Positions 34,753 through 44,272 are shown, numbered from the stretch's first letter. The stretch is 64,000 nt of DNA from Corynebacterium ulcerans (GCF_900187135.1 NZ_LT906443.1:186001-250000), one strand, 5' to 3'. The notes: generated by a model not told the origin, from the sequence alone. Numbers and translations: made by a program.

Positions 34753-36039
34753 TTAATTTTCTACGGTTTTATCAATGGCAGTGGTGTTGGATTTGGTAAT
34801 AACCCACTGAAGTACAGGCAGCGCTGGCTTCATCGTGGTAAAAGATCCCACGTTATGTTCTTGCGAAATATCGAAACGCGCCATGGTTCCGCCCAATGCT
34901 TGTCTTAGCTCCCAGAGCATTGCTTCGCTTTCAATTGTCACTGCGTTAGCTACAAGACGGCCGCCTATCGGAAGCCTAGCCCATGCGGCCTCAAAGATCC
35001 CAGGTGCTGTGAGTCCGCCTCCGATGAATATGACATCCGGAGATGTAGGGACCTCGTCGAAAGACTGGGGTGCCCCGTTGTGGATGGCTAAGCGGTCGAT
35101 AACGCCTAGCGTCCGTGCGTTTTCTGCGATGCGGTTGCGGCGTTCCTCAACGACCTCAAAGCAGACTGCAGTTGTACCAAGTGTGGATCGAAGCCACTCG
35201 ATAGCGATGGAACCAGAACCCCCACCAATATCCCATAAGGTCTCGCCTTGGCGAGGAGCCAAAGCCGATAGCGTCAGAGCTCGGACATGGTGCTTAGTGA
35301 GCTGGCCATCGGAGAGATAGTGGGCGTCGGAAAGTCCAGGAAGCATGCTCTCGCCCGCACGTTGTAGAGAGACCGCAATAACGTTGAGGGCGCTCGTAGC
35401 GGTAGGAGGATTTTCTGCAGTTCCTGAAGCTATGGCCTCATCGGGGCTACCCAAATCGCTGAGTATTGTTACGTGTGCGTCTGATTGGTTGAGCTCAAGT
35501 AACAGGTCGCAGATACGGGCAGGAGTTTTTTCATCTTGCCCGAGCACCAGGAAATGTCCACCGCGTTGTATCGGAAGCACAAGATGGTCTACAGCGTTGG
35601 TAACCAGGCTATACACGGGAGTTTTGTCAAGGGGCCATCCTAGACGCGCACACGCAAGGGATGCTGAAGAACTATGCGGGATGACTGTAATCGAGTGTTG
35701 CGGAAGCATCCGTATGAGTGTTGACCCGATGCCATGGAACATCGGGTCGCCGGAGCCTAAGACCACCACATTCTGGTCTGTTAACTCTGCAAAAATCTCC
35801 GGGATCTTGGGAAGCATGGGAGACGGCCATGGGCGGCGTTCCGCGGGGACATCATCAGGGACGAGTCCTAGCTGACGCCACGAGCCAATGATCACTTTTG
35901 CCTGGTAGATGGCCTCGCGCGCTTGGGATCCCAACTCATCTACGCCACCGGCGCTAATCCCTACCACGGTGATAGAACCCGTTGTGGCTACTGAATCTCC
36001 TACCGCAATACGCCGTAACGAGGTCGCTTCCGTACTCAT
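34753..36039 (-). CDS. cobL: Precorrin-6Y C5,15-methyltransferase (decarboxylating)
   Basis: This protein of about 428 residues has the two CobL domains (CbiE and CbiT). The CbiE part, about residues 20-220, starts VVGISAGGVDELGSQA and holds VVLGSGDPMFHGIGSTL. The CbiT part, about 235-410, holds the SAM motif LWDIGGGSGSIAIEWLR and PDVIFIGGGLTAPG. It methylates C-5 and C-15 and decarboxylates the acetate side chain. The frame is open to 36099, but the ATG at 36039 is preferred because a -10 box TAGAAT ends 7 bases before it, as in leaderless mRNAs. It is followed by cobM after 8 bases. Confidence 0.93.
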   Translation of the reverse strand: MSTEATSLRRIAVGDSVATTGSITVVGISAGGVDELGSQAREAIYQAKVIIGSWRQLGLVPDDVPAERRPWPSPMLPKIPEIFAELTDQNVVVLGSGDPMFHGIGSTLIRMLPQHSITVIPHSSSASLACARLGWPLDKTPVYSLVTNAVDHLVLPIQRGGHFLVLGQDEKTPARICDLLLELNQSDAHVTILSDLGSPDEAIASGTAENPPTATSALNVIAVSLQRAGESMLPGLSDAHYLSDGQLTKHHVRALTLSALAPRQGETLWDIGGGSGSIAIEWLRSTLGTTAVCFEVVEERRNRIAENARTLGVIDRLAIHNGAPQSFDEVPTSPDVIFIGGGLTAPGIFEAAWARLPIGGRLVANAVTIESEAMLWELRQALGGTMARFDISQEHNVGSFTTMKPALPVLQWVITKSNTTAIDKTVEN

Positions 36040-36046
36040 AGAAAAA

Positions 36047-36052
36047 ATTCTA
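36047..36052 (-). promoter_or_regulatory. -10 box of a probable leaderless promoter (cobL)
   Basis: On the minus strand TAGAAT, then 7 bases, then the cobL ATG. There is no ribosome site between. It lies just beyond the end of the SDR gene and would let cobLMK be made separately. Confidence 0.5.
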
Positions 36053-36077
36053 GCGATACAAAAGGCATTCGCTGTGA

Positions 36078-36851
36078 TCAGCGTGGCATATGCCGCCATA
36101 TTGAGCTAGGAACCACACGCATGAGGAGGGCTAGTGCTATGAGGCGCCGAGGTATCCACAGTGTGGCGGACCTCCTTCCAGTATTTATCTCCCGTACAAC
36201 AGCTTGGGCCACGACATCCGGTGTCACAGACATAGGCGCAGGAGACATTCCAGCAGTCATTCTTCCAATCACAAACCCAGGTCGAGCAGTGATCATGCGG
36301 AGATTCGTTGCGTGTAAAGCCATACTGAGGCCTTGACAAAAGGCGTCTAAGCCAGCCTTAGTCGACCCGTAGACGTAGTTAGCTCGCCGAGCTCGCCAAC
36401 CAGCGATAGAGGAGAAAGCCGTGATGGTACTGGGTTGAGAGTTACGCTTCATGCGATCCGAGAGGACAGTAAGCGCAACAATCTGTGCCGTGTAGTCTAT
36501 CGTGGCGATGTTCGCAGCATGGTGTTCATCAACTTCGGCGGTCTCTTGGTCTCCGAGAATGCCGAAACATACTATGGCATGTTCAATATCGCCGGAATTT
36601 TCTATTATCTTCCGATGTGAGCGCAGGTCGGAAGCATCGAAAAATTCAGTATGTACTGATACGGCTCCCACGTCCATGAGCTCCGCACTAAGGTCTTTGA
36701 GAGCTTCAGTGCGGCGCGCAGCGAGCACCACATGGCGGCCAGGCGCTAGGAGTCGCGCTATCTGCCCGCCAATCTCGCTGGTGGCTCCAAGGATGAGCAA
36801 GGTGCGAACGTTGGAGGTCACTGGAGCGTCCGTGGTTGGTTGTTGAGACAT
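36078..36851 (-). CDS. Short-chain dehydrogenase/reductase
   Basis: This 257-residue SDR enzyme has the cofactor motif LLILGATSEIGGQIARLL near residue 20 and an Arg pair after the second strand (VVLAARR), which favours NADP. The active site is a Ser (ITAFSSIAGWR near 143) and YxxxK (YVYGSTKAG near 159). The ending is basic and hydrophobic, resembling SDRs of the DprE2 type that act at the membrane. The substrate is unknown. An SDR gene is in the same place beside cobL in M. tuberculosis (Rv2073c), so the link is conserved, although no cobalamin step needs it. It overlaps the end of the upstream peptidase gene by 34 bases. Confidence 0.88.
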   Translation of the reverse strand: MSQQPTTDAPVTSNVRTLLILGATSEIGGQIARLLAPGRHVVLAARRTEALKDLSAELMDVGAVSVHTEFFDASDLRSHRKIIENSGDIEHAIVCFGILGDQETAEVDEHHAANIATIDYTAQIVALTVLSDRMKRNSQPSTITAFSSIAGWRARRANYVYGSTKAGLDAFCQGLSMALHATNLRMITARPGFVIGRMTAGMSPAPMSVTPDVVAQAVVREINTGRRSATLWIPRRLIALALLMRVVPSSIWRHMPR

Positions 36852-37960
36852 TCACAGCCGTTTTCTGTTACCACGACGATGTCCTCAATGCGAGCGCCGA
36901 AACGGCCTTCGAGATAAATACCTGGTTCGACGGAAAATGCCATACCTGGTTGGAGAACAAGGTCGTTTCCTTCCATGATAAAGGGCTCTTCGTGCGTCGA
37001 TAAGCCAATGCCATGGCCGGTGCGGTGGATGAATGCGTGTCCGTAGCCTGCCTCCGAAATAATATCGCGGGCTACTTTATCAATGCTTGCTGCGGTGACC
37101 CCAGGTTTAATAGCTTTAACCGCCTCTTCCTGTGCACGGAGAAGCACATCGTACATCTGTTGCGCGTCTGCATCTAAGAGATCAGGGCTGCCCCCAACAA
37201 CATAGGTTCGGGTGCAATCCGAGTGATAGCCCACACCGTAAGTACCACCGATATCAACCACAACCATGTCTCCGGGTACGAGTTCGCGATCTGAGTAATC
37301 ATGGTGTGGATTAGCTCCATTGACCTGGCTTCCTACGATCACAAAGTCGACCTTTGAATGGTCTTTCTTGATGAGTACAGCCAAGTCCTCGGCTACTTCG
37401 GCTTCTGTCCGCCCCGGTTGCAGGAGGAAAGGCACTTGCGCGTGGACTCTGTCGATAGCTTGAGCAGCTGCTCGTAGCTGCTCGATTTCCTCAGTATCCT
37501 TGGCTATGAATAACTCGGCTAGAACGGCAGTCGCCAGTACCGTAACTGATTGCTTTCCCAGAATATTTTGAAGTGATATCAAGTGATTAGCCGTGAGTTC
37601 CTCTCCTACGCCAACGATCGTGTGAGGAGGTTCCCCCAACGCACTTATCACGGCCGCATAGGGGTCTTGTCCGTCTATCCAACCGAGAACGTTAATGCCG
37701 AGAAGCGAAACAGAGGATTTCCGTAAGTCACCTCGATCTACGTCCGGCACGACCAGGGTGGGTTGAGCCCCGGAAGCTGGAATCACCAGGGCCGTAAGCC
37801 GCTCGTGTGTTGAGATCCAGGAACCGGTGAGATAGGCAAATTGTGCGCCTGCTCCGATAATGAGTCCGCTTAAACCCGATTCGCGCGCAAGAGCAGCTGC
37901 GCGTGCGATCCTATGCGCATAGACTTCGGGGGCGAAACCTCGATATTCATTGATAGACAT
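36818..37960 (-). CDS. M24-family metallopeptidase, Xaa-Pro dipeptidase/aminopeptidase type
   Basis: This cytosolic peptidase of about 380 residues has a creatinase-like N-terminal domain (about 1-130) and a pita-bread catalytic domain. The five metal ligands are visible: Asp in VVVDIGGTYG, Asp in GYHSDCTRTYV, His in HRTGHGIGLSTHEEPF, Glu in FSVEPGIYLE and Glu in ARIEDIVVV. It removes residues next to proline and helps in peptide turnover. The ATG at 37960 (MSINEYRG) is chosen: TAGAAT lies 7 bases before it, and no ribosome site is seen. It corresponds in position to mycobacterial pepE (Rv2089c). Confidence 0.92.
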   Translation of the reverse strand: MSINEYRGFAPEVYAHRIARAAALARESGLSGLIIGAGAQFAYLTGSWISTHERLTALVIPASGAQPTLVVPDVDRGDLRKSSVSLLGINVLGWIDGQDPYAAVISALGEPPHTIVGVGEELTANHLISLQNILGKQSVTVLATAVLAELFIAKDTEEIEQLRAAAQAIDRVHAQVPFLLQPGRTEAEVAEDLAVLIKKDHSKVDFVIVGSQVNGANPHHDYSDRELVPGDMVVVDIGGTYGVGYHSDCTRTYVVGGSPDLLDADAQQMYDVLLRAQEEAVKAIKPGVTAASIDKVARDIISEAGYGHAFIHRTGHGIGLSTHEEPFIMEGNDLVLQPGMAFSVEPGIYLEGRFGARIEDIVVVTENGCECLNNQPRTLQ

Positions 37961-37967
37961 AGTGCTT

Positions 37968-37973
37968 ATTCTA
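37968..37973 (-). promoter_or_regulatory. -10 box of a probable leaderless promoter (M24 peptidase)
   Basis: On the minus strand TAGAAT, 7 bases, then the ATG at 37960. It has the same geometry as the cobL start. A copy of the 11-mer CGTCGATAAGC (37985-37995) lies just upstream, near the -35 position. Confidence 0.5.
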
Positions 37974-37999
37974 GAGAACTTAAAGCTTATCGACGCCAC

Positions 38000-40756
38000 C
38001 TAGCTGCCTATAGCGACCACACCGCGTCGTATTGCTTCAATGGCAGACCGAGCAGATTTTTTCGTCTCTTTACTGTAGGCAGTTGACCTGATCTGTTCGA
38101 GTAAATCAATAACCTGACGGCACTGCCGCACAAAATCACCTGCGGTGAGCTCCGCCCCTGATTCTGCGGCAGCTGCGAGACAATAGCCAAGTGGCGCGCC
38201 AGCCGTCCATTGATGAATAGCTAGAGAAAAACCAGCTTCTGGATACTTGGTTACAGGCAACTGGTAGCGGCGTTCATTAACGCTGAGCTCATCCCAAAGT
38301 CGGAGTGTATTGTTCATTGCCACGGCCATGGGTTCCGTTGCAGCTTCCGGTTCACCACGCGTTTCTTTACGATTCTCAAATGTGCACATACTGACAACGC
38401 CGGCAAGCTCTGCGGGATCGAGCCCATCCCAGATTCCGCGTTTGAGGCACTGTGCCACTAACAAATCCGATTCATTGTGGATTTTGGCAAGGTTTTCCCC
38501 TTCTTCCGTTACCTGTGGAATGCCATCGATAAACTCCACGTAGTCGAGTTCTCCGAGCAGTCCCAAGATTCGGTCAAACGTCTTCCCCAGAGTATCGGTA
38601 GCGGTTTCTACTGTGGTACGCAGTCGAGATGTCTCTTTCTGTGCGCGCGCGAGTTTTTCTCCGATTCTTGCAAGGTCTTCTCTGTTATCCCACTGATGAG
38701 CTGGGTGGGAGCGTATGCGGGCGCGAAGCTCAGTGATCTTTTCCGTCGGCCGATGACGCTGCTGAGTCTTGAGACGCTTAGGACGGGAGTATGTGAGTTT
38801 TTCAAATTGTCTGACCACATACTTGGAGTTTTTCCGAGGCTGGGCAATCGTGGCGCGAGAGAGCTTCATATGACCTACCACCACAGGGGGCATTGGGAAA
38901 GCAGTGGTATCCACTCTCCCCGACCAACCAGATTCCATAGTGACCCAGGGCTTAGGGTCAGAAGAGTTATTGGAAGGCTGCACGACCACGGCTAATAGCG
39001 GGCGTTTTTTGCCTGGCATAGCAATCACGTCTCCGAGATTAAGGCTGGCTAGGACCCTGCTAACCTCTATCTCTCGTTGTTCCAATGAGTGCCGTTTTGC
39101 CCGGCGTTCCTCATCAGTAAGCTCACGTCTGAGGTCAATGTATTCTACAAACTTCTCAATATCTTCTTCGGGGATATGAGCGCTGAGCTGTGTTTCAAGT
39201 TTTTTAACCCGGGCTTCGGAGCGCTCTATGTTCCGTACAACGTCCACCACGCTGCCATCTGCTTGGAACTGCGCAAACGACTTTTCTAAGAGCCGGTGCG
39301 CCGGGGTAAACCCGATGGTTTTAAGCAGATTAACCGACATGTTGTAGCCGGGTGAGAAGGTCGATATGAGCGGATAGGTTCGCGTTGATGCAAGTCCTGC
39401 CACGGAACGCGGATCCATTGCTGGCGCCCACTGGACCACAGCGTTTCCGATGATATCGATGCCACGGCGGCCTGCGCGGCCAGTGAGCTGCGTGTATTGA
39501 CCAGGAGTGAGATCTACGTGCGCTTCACCATTGTATTTGACGAGTTTTTCTAGGACGACTGTCCGGGCTGGCATATTAATGCCAAGCGCGAGAGTCTCCG
39601 TAGCAAAAACAGCGCGCACGAGGCCTTTAGTAAAAAGCTCTTCGACTATGTGCCTAAAAGCAGGCAACATTCCAGCGTGATGGGCAGCGAAGCCACGCAT
39701 CAGTGCAGACCGCCACTTGCGGAAATCAAGAACTTTCAGGTCCTCTTCTGGGATACCGGCTACTCCGGCATCGACGATCCGGGCGATTTCTTCTGCCTCT
39801 TGTTGATCCGTGAGCACGATGCTGGAACGCATGCACTGATATAGTGCGCCTTCACATCCGGCACGGGAAAAGATGAAGGTGATTGCCGGAAGCATGTCTT
39901 GGCTTTGTAGAACATCAAGAACCTCCGGACGCCCAAGAGGGCGATACCGGTCTTGTCGCGGACGGCCTGAACGTGAACTATGAGAGTCTCCGGACGAACG
40001 TGCACGGAAGCCTCCAGCTTTGAACTGAGCACGCCCTCGGTCGATCGCTTCCTTTCCTTCTAAACGATCGATGTGATCTTCAAGCCGAGCGTTGACCTCA
40101 CCGCCTGAATCCGGCTCAAATAGCGGATGAATACGGCGTCCCACCATCATCCACTGGTTAAGGGGAACCGGCCTGTGCTCAGAAACAATAACTTCGGTGT
40201 CTCCTCGGACTGTTTCCAGCCAGCGGCCAAATTCCTCCGAGTTGCTGACAGTGGCAGATAAACCAACCACGCTGACAGATTCGTCAAGACCGAGAATTGC
40301 TTCCTCCCATACCGCGCCGCGAGATTTATCGGATAGAAAATGGATCTCATCCATGACCACGTGGGTAAGCCTGGTTAAAGCCTCTGATCGCGCGTAGATC
40401 ATATTTCGGAGAACTTCAGTGGTCATCACCAGGACGTCGGCATCGTGGTTGATGGATACATCTCCGGTGAGTAAACCAATAGCTTCTTCACCATGGACCT
40501 CAACCAGATCATGGAACTTCTGGTTGCTGAGCGCCTTGATTGGCGTGGTGTAAAAGCACTTGGTGCCACGAGAAAGCGCCAAAGAGACTGCAAATTCTCC
40601 GACTATAGTTTTGCCTGCCCCTGTCGGCGCACATACTAAAACTCCGCGGTCATCTTCAATGGCTTGGCATCCCTGAATCTGGAAATCATCGAGGGGAAAC
40701 TTTTGCCGAGAGATGAACTCGCGGAGATGAGAGTCAGAGGCTGGCGTAATCGTCAT
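38000..40756 (-). CDS. helY: HelY/Mtr4-like superfamily II RNA helicase
   Basis: This 918-residue ATP-dependent helicase belongs to the Ski2/Mtr4 group and is likely involved in RNA turnover. Walker A is CAPTGAGKTIVGEF near residue 40, motif II is DEIH (VVMDEIHFLSD near 137) and motif III is LSATVSN. Motif VI is QLTGRAGRRGIDI near 425. The second RecA domain is interrupted by an Arg/Ser-rich insertion near 255-285. The C-terminal half holds the rRNA-processing-arch-like and DSHCT-type domains, about 600-918 (EFIDGIPQVTEEG, CLKRGIWDGLDPAELAG). It lies upstream of the peptidase gene and 18 bases after tatC, a conserved mycobacterial order. Confidence 0.93.
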   Translation of the reverse strand: MTITPASDSHLREFISRQKFPLDDFQIQGCQAIEDDRGVLVCAPTGAGKTIVGEFAVSLALSRGTKCFYTTPIKALSNQKFHDLVEVHGEEAIGLLTGDVSINHDADVLVMTTEVLRNMIYARSEALTRLTHVVMDEIHFLSDKSRGAVWEEAILGLDESVSVVGLSATVSNSEEFGRWLETVRGDTEVIVSEHRPVPLNQWMMVGRRIHPLFEPDSGGEVNARLEDHIDRLEGKEAIDRGRAQFKAGGFRARSSGDSHSSRSGRPRQDRYRPLGRPEVLDVLQSQDMLPAITFIFSRAGCEGALYQCMRSSIVLTDQQEAEEIARIVDAGVAGIPEEDLKVLDFRKWRSALMRGFAAHHAGMLPAFRHIVEELFTKGLVRAVFATETLALGINMPARTVVLEKLVKYNGEAHVDLTPGQYTQLTGRAGRRGIDIIGNAVVQWAPAMDPRSVAGLASTRTYPLISTFSPGYNMSVNLLKTIGFTPAHRLLEKSFAQFQADGSVVDVVRNIERSEARVKKLETQLSAHIPEEDIEKFVEYIDLRRELTDEERRAKRHSLEQREIEVSRVLASLNLGDVIAMPGKKRPLLAVVVQPSNNSSDPKPWVTMESGWSGRVDTTAFPMPPVVVGHMKLSRATIAQPRKNSKYVVRQFEKLTYSRPKRLKTQQRHRPTEKITELRARIRSHPAHQWDNREDLARIGEKLARAQKETSRLRTTVETATDTLGKTFDRILGLLGELDYVEFIDGIPQVTEEGENLAKIHNESDLLVAQCLKRGIWDGLDPAELAGVVSMCTFENRKETRGEPEAATEPMAVAMNNTLRLWDELSVNERRYQLPVTKYPEAGFSLAIHQWTAGAPLGYCLAAAAESGAELTAGDFVRQCRQVIDLLEQIRSTAYSKETKKSARSAIEAIRRGVVAIGS

Positions 40757-40774
40757 GCCTTAAGGCTACTGTGC

Positions 40775-41863
40775 CTAGAGAACGTCGTCGAAGTTGGTAC
40801 CAGAATCTAAGGGTTTTGTTTGTTTAAGCGGAGCAGGCCGCGTAATAGGCTGAGCATTAATGTCGTTGCTTGACTCGAAAGTAGAGGACGCAGACACAGG
40901 ACCTGAAGCCGTAACAGGGTTGGGCGAATCGACTCCTCCTGCGTGAAGATCAAGCGGTGACGCTGACTCATCATCGAGATCCATCCAGCTAGGCCGCGAG
41001 ACATTTCTGCGTTTGTCGTTTATCCGTGCAAATTGCATGGCGACCTCAACCAGCAAGGTGAGCGACACTCCGAGGGCAAGCATGGAGAAGGGGTCTTGGC
41101 CGGGAGTCATAAAAGCCGCAAAAATGAACAAAACAACGGTAATGATTCGCCGTTTATCTTTAATGACCTCGTACGGTAAAACCCCCACGATGTTGAGCAT
41201 CGCGATAATGAGTGGAACTTCAAAGCTCACTCCAAACATGGCAAGAAGTGCCAGTATGAAGCTGAAATAACGGTCACCAGATAGCGCGGCGGTTTGAACA
41301 TCGTCGCCGATGCCTAGGAGGAATTCAAGACCATAGTCAAGAACAAAGTAGGCAAGAACCGCACCAAAGATAAACAGCAGCACAGCAATGCTGACAAAAG
41401 AAAATGTCCAGCGTCGTTCGTTCTTCATCAGCCCAGGGGTGATAAACGCCCAAATCTGATACAGCCAGATCGGCGAAGCAAAGACCAGACCAGCCAATGC
41501 GCCTACTTTAAGGCGCAGCATGAACATCTCAAACGGTGCGGTTGCTATCAGCCTGCAGGTGCCATCATGCGTAAGATCTGCGCGCTTTTGTGGGGGAAGA
41601 TCGCAATAGGGACCACGGAGAATATCCCCCAGAGAAGGGATAGAAAACCAGTAGAGGTTAACGGCATGCTGATACCAGATAAAACCGATGATCGTTGTGA
41701 CTATCACGGCAAAAACAGAAATGATCACTCTGCGTCGTAGCTCTTGAAGGTGCTCGACCAGGGACATTTCGCTATGGTTTTGTTTCTTTGCCCGCGTAAA
41801 CACTTTCTTAAGCCCACGGCGTGGGACAACGCCACCTTGCGGGGAAGCTTCAACCGAGCTCAT
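40775..41863 (-). CDS. tatC: Sec-independent protein translocase TatC
   Basis: TatC recognises twin-arginine signal peptides and forms the core of the Tat export channel with TatA and TatB. This 362-residue form has the six membrane helices within about residues 45-275. The family motif EMSLVEHLQELRRRVIIS is near 32, PFEMFMLRLKVGALAGLVFASPIW near 110 and FGVSFEVPLIIAMLN near 220. A long Ser/Pro-rich, low-complexity tail follows (about 285-362), which most TatC proteins lack. tatA lies upstream but a hairpin separates the two, so tatC output may be set separately. Confidence 0.95.
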   Translation of the reverse strand: MSSVEASPQGGVVPRRGLKKVFTRAKKQNHSEMSLVEHLQELRRRVIISVFAVIVTTIIGFIWYQHAVNLYWFSIPSLGDILRGPYCDLPPQKRADLTHDGTCRLIATAPFEMFMLRLKVGALAGLVFASPIWLYQIWAFITPGLMKNERRWTFSFVSIAVLLFIFGAVLAYFVLDYGLEFLLGIGDDVQTAALSGDRYFSFILALLAMFGVSFEVPLIIAMLNIVGVLPYEVIKDKRRIITVVLFIFAAFMTPGQDPFSMLALGVSLTLLVEVAMQFARINDKRRNVSRPSWMDLDDESASPLDLHAGGVDSPNPVTASGPVSASSTFESSNDINAQPITRPAPLKQTKPLDSGTNFDDVL

Positions 41864-41900
41864 TAAGATTCCTGCCTACTGCCTTAACGTAAAAATAGTG

Positions 41901-41937
41901 ACCTTGTGGTTTCCACATATTACTAGGAACCACAAGG
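41901..41937 (-). terminator. Hairpin between tatA and tatC
   Basis: ACCTTGTGGTTTCC pairs with GGAACCACAAGGT (one bulge) across about 10 bases. Read on the minus strand the stem is followed by CACTATTTTT, so it can end or attenuate the tatA transcript before tatC. Confidence 0.75.
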
Positions 41938-41970
41938 TTTTATTCAGAACACGGTAGCTAAATAAAACGC

Positions 41971-42255
41971 TTATCCGTGCTGGGGATTCTGCTGTTGCTG
42001 CTGGGTTGGGTATTCAACCGGAGCCTGAGTCTGCGGAGGAACGATGCCATTTTGCGGCTGAACATAAGGCTGCTGCATCAGCTGCGCCTGCTGCTGCTCG
42101 GCACGCTGGTCATCATTGCTCATTTCCTTGACTTCAGACTTGAAAATACGCATAGAACGGCCAATCGAACGTGCAGCGTCTGGAAGCTTCTTGGCGCCAA
42201 AAAGCAGAACTATAAGGAATAAAATGATGATGATTTCGGTAGGACCAAGGCTCAT
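41971..42255 (-). CDS. tatA: Twin-arginine translocase subunit TatA
   Basis: TatA multimerises to form the passage of the Tat pathway. The protein of 94 residues has one N-terminal membrane helix ([22 protein letters not shown], residues about 4-25, including the FGAKKLP hinge) and an amphipathic helix ([15 protein letters not shown]). A Gln/Pro-rich tail follows. The frame is open to 42285, but the ATG at 42255 with AGGGG upstream matches the family. It starts 38 bases after pafC. No tatB is in the window; in this genus it is usually elsewhere. Confidence 0.95.
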   Translation of the reverse strand: MSLGPTEIIIILFLIVLLFGAKKLPDAARSIGRSMRIFKSEVKEMSNDDQRAEQQQAQLMQQPYVQPQNGIVPPQTQAPVEYPTQQQQQNPQHG

Positions 42256-42293
42256 GGCGTACCCCTCACTGTGACATAGGACCAAAACAGCGT

Positions 42294-43283
42294 TTATTTG
42301 CTGCTTGTTACTCGTTTTGGATCATACACGCTCAATGCGAGCTTGGCGCGATCCTGCACTGCTTGAGCAAGATCACGTGGAGCTATCACGCGCACTCGAT
42401 CAAGGTTGCTTAAGGCAAATTGTATAACCCATTCCTTGGAAGCCAGCGGAAGCATCACCTCATACCAGCCCTTCTCGTTGGCTTGTTCGACTTCTAACGG
42501 GATGGTATCTGCGAGCCAGAGAGCTTCTGCGGAGAGCTCAAGCTTGGCAAATTCTGAGGTAGCAGAGAAGTTGAAGGGGTCTGACTCGTCAAAGACGGCC
42601 CGTTCCAATCGCGGGGTAGCTCGAAGCTCGGTGAGTGCGATAGCGCGCATGGCTGAGACCCGGAATGTCCGGTGGGACTCACTGGAGTCTTCCCAAGCTG
42701 TGAGGTACGTCTCTCCTCCGTTGGTGAAGATGCGACTTGCGCTCACCACACGGTGGGATAATTCGTCGCGATTACGGTTGTAATAATCGAACTCAATTTG
42801 GGTGCGAGTGTTCATCGATTCTCGGATCGTTTCTAGATCCGGCTCGGGTGCAAGATCATTCCCCAAAGCTGTGGAGTCAAAGATTCCATGGGTCTCTTCC
42901 CCCATGGTTTTCCGTAATTTCTCGGCTGCTGATAGTACAGCTGAGCGCTTTACCAGCCCTGGGACCTGCTCTAGCGTTTCCAACGCAAGCAAAAGGGCGC
43001 CTGCTTCGGTGTGCGTGAGCCGTAGAGGAGCATCCATCCCTTGATTATTGATTACAGTAACTGAGCGCAGCTCTGCGTCTAGATCGACAAGCTCGTCTGG
43101 AAAAGTTCCTGGACCACAGCAGAATAGCCGACTGAGGTCTTCTTGAACCTGACTAGGAGAAAGGCCAAGATCGGTAGCTGCCTCCATCATTGAGCGACCT
43201 GGGTGTGCTTCAAAATATGGCAGGAGGTTAAGCAGGCGGACAAGGTCTGTCAAACGCCTATTTTTGCTTTTCGACGTAGCCAT
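42294..43283 (-). CDS. pafC: PafC, WYL-domain transcriptional regulator
   Basis: In mycobacteria PafB and PafC form a heterodimer that activates the SOS-independent DNA damage response. This 329-residue protein has an N-terminal winged-helix region ([20 protein letters not shown] near 9, [16 protein letters not shown] near 43). A WYL domain near 165-240 follows, where [16 protein letters not shown] replaces the classical WYL start, and then a C-terminal WCX region. It overlaps the pafB stop by one base, so the two are co-translated. It is the last gene of the pup-pafA-pafB-pafC run. Confidence 0.93.
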   Translation of the reverse strand: MATSKSKNRRLTDLVRLLNLLPYFEAHPGRSMMEAATDLGLSPSQVQEDLSRLFCCGPGTFPDELVDLDAELRSVTVINNQGMDAPLRLTHTEAGALLLALETLEQVPGLVKRSAVLSAAEKLRKTMGEETHGIFDSTALGNDLAPEPDLETIRESMNTRTQIEFDYYNRNRDELSHRVVSASRIFTNGGETYLTAWEDSSESHRTFRVSAMRAIALTELRATPRLERAVFDESDPFNFSATSEFAKLELSAEALWLADTIPLEVEQANEKGWYEVMLPLASKEWVIQFALSNLDRVRVIAPRDLAQAVQDRAKLALSVYDPKRVTSSK

Positions 43284-44272
43284 TAGGGCTCCTCTGCTGC
43301 AGAAGAAAGTAAAGAAACTATGTCTGAAATGACGTCCTGGGGTTCAACGACTAGTGCTGAAGGCGCGAGGGCTACAGCAGTTCGTACCAGCCAATCCCGG
43401 TCAACGTCGATAAGCGAATAGCTCCCGTCGTGATTACGGGTACCGCGTGAGCTGAACTCAAACCCGTGACCTTCTTTAACTTTTACCGTCGCATTGACGA
43501 GCACTTGGCCTTGCCTTAACTGTTCTTCTACTAGCTCTTGCAAGTTTGTCCCTGGTTCCGGCGAATGGAACATGTCCTCGGACGCGATGGGCTCTGGCTT
43601 TGCCACAGAAACAATGCGGGTAACGCGGAAAACTCGTTTTTCTTGTCGCTCAATATCAAAGCCGACTAAGTACAGGCGATCTCGGTGGGAAACAATCCCC
43701 CAGGGATCCATGGTTCGCCATTGTGGCGCAGATGCTTTATTGCGGAGGTATTCAAAACGAAGCCGCTTGTTACTCCGACAGGCTTCTAATATTGCGTCAA
43801 AGTGAGAAGCCGAAAGAGAGTTCCAGTCGTTTACGGGATGGAAACGAGGTGTTGCGGTTAACTCGCGATCAATGCCTGAGGCTGCGATCTTAGTCCAACC
43901 GGAACGAGAAAAGGTTGCTAGTTCATCGCCTAGACCCATCTGCCCGGCAAGTGCGAGAACCGTTGCTTCTTCGGCAGTAAAATTCACTTTTTTCAGTGGG
44001 TATTCTTCCGCCTGGAGTCGGTACGCAGTCTGTGCATTAGTGGCTACTGTCTCAATGGGAACACCAGCGCGTAGTAACGCCGTGCGGTCCCGTTTGAACA
44101 ATTGGTGTGCTGCCTCATAGGAGCGGGTCTCCCCTGTCTCTGGGTTTTTCTTATATCCCTCAACATGTTCGATAATCCATTCCGCTGTGAGATAGCGGTG
44201 TCCGCGGCTTTCAGCGTTAAGGAAGGCAAAAGTAACGTTGACGATCCGCTCCATGACCGTGTCTTTTTTCAC
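43283..44272 (-). CDS. pafB: PafB, WYL-domain transcriptional regulator
   Basis: This partner of PafC is also 329 residues. The N-terminal winged helix is near residues 5-70 (ERIVNVTFAFLNAESRGHRYLTAEWI as the first helices), and the WYL domain near 165-235 includes LRFEYLRNKASAPQWRTMDPWGIVSHRDRLYLVGFD in pieces. A C-terminal WCX region follows. The start overlaps the pafA stop by 4 bases. Although named for its place beside the pupylation genes, the known role in mycobacteria is DNA-damage control, not protein degradation. Confidence 0.93.
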   Translation of the reverse strand: MKKDTVMERIVNVTFAFLNAESRGHRYLTAEWIIEHVEGYKKNPETGETRSYEAAHQLFKRDRTALLRAGVPIETVATNAQTAYRLQAEEYPLKKVNFTAEEATVLALAGQMGLGDELATFSRSGWTKIAASGIDRELTATPRFHPVNDWNSLSASHFDAILEACRSNKRLRFEYLRNKASAPQWRTMDPWGIVSHRDRLYLVGFDIERQEKRVFRVTRIVSVAKPEPIASEDMFHSPEPGTNLQELVEEQLRQGQVLVNATVKVKEGHGFEFSSRGTRNHDGSYSLIDVDRDWLVRTAVALAPSALVVEPQDVISDIVSLLSSAAEEP

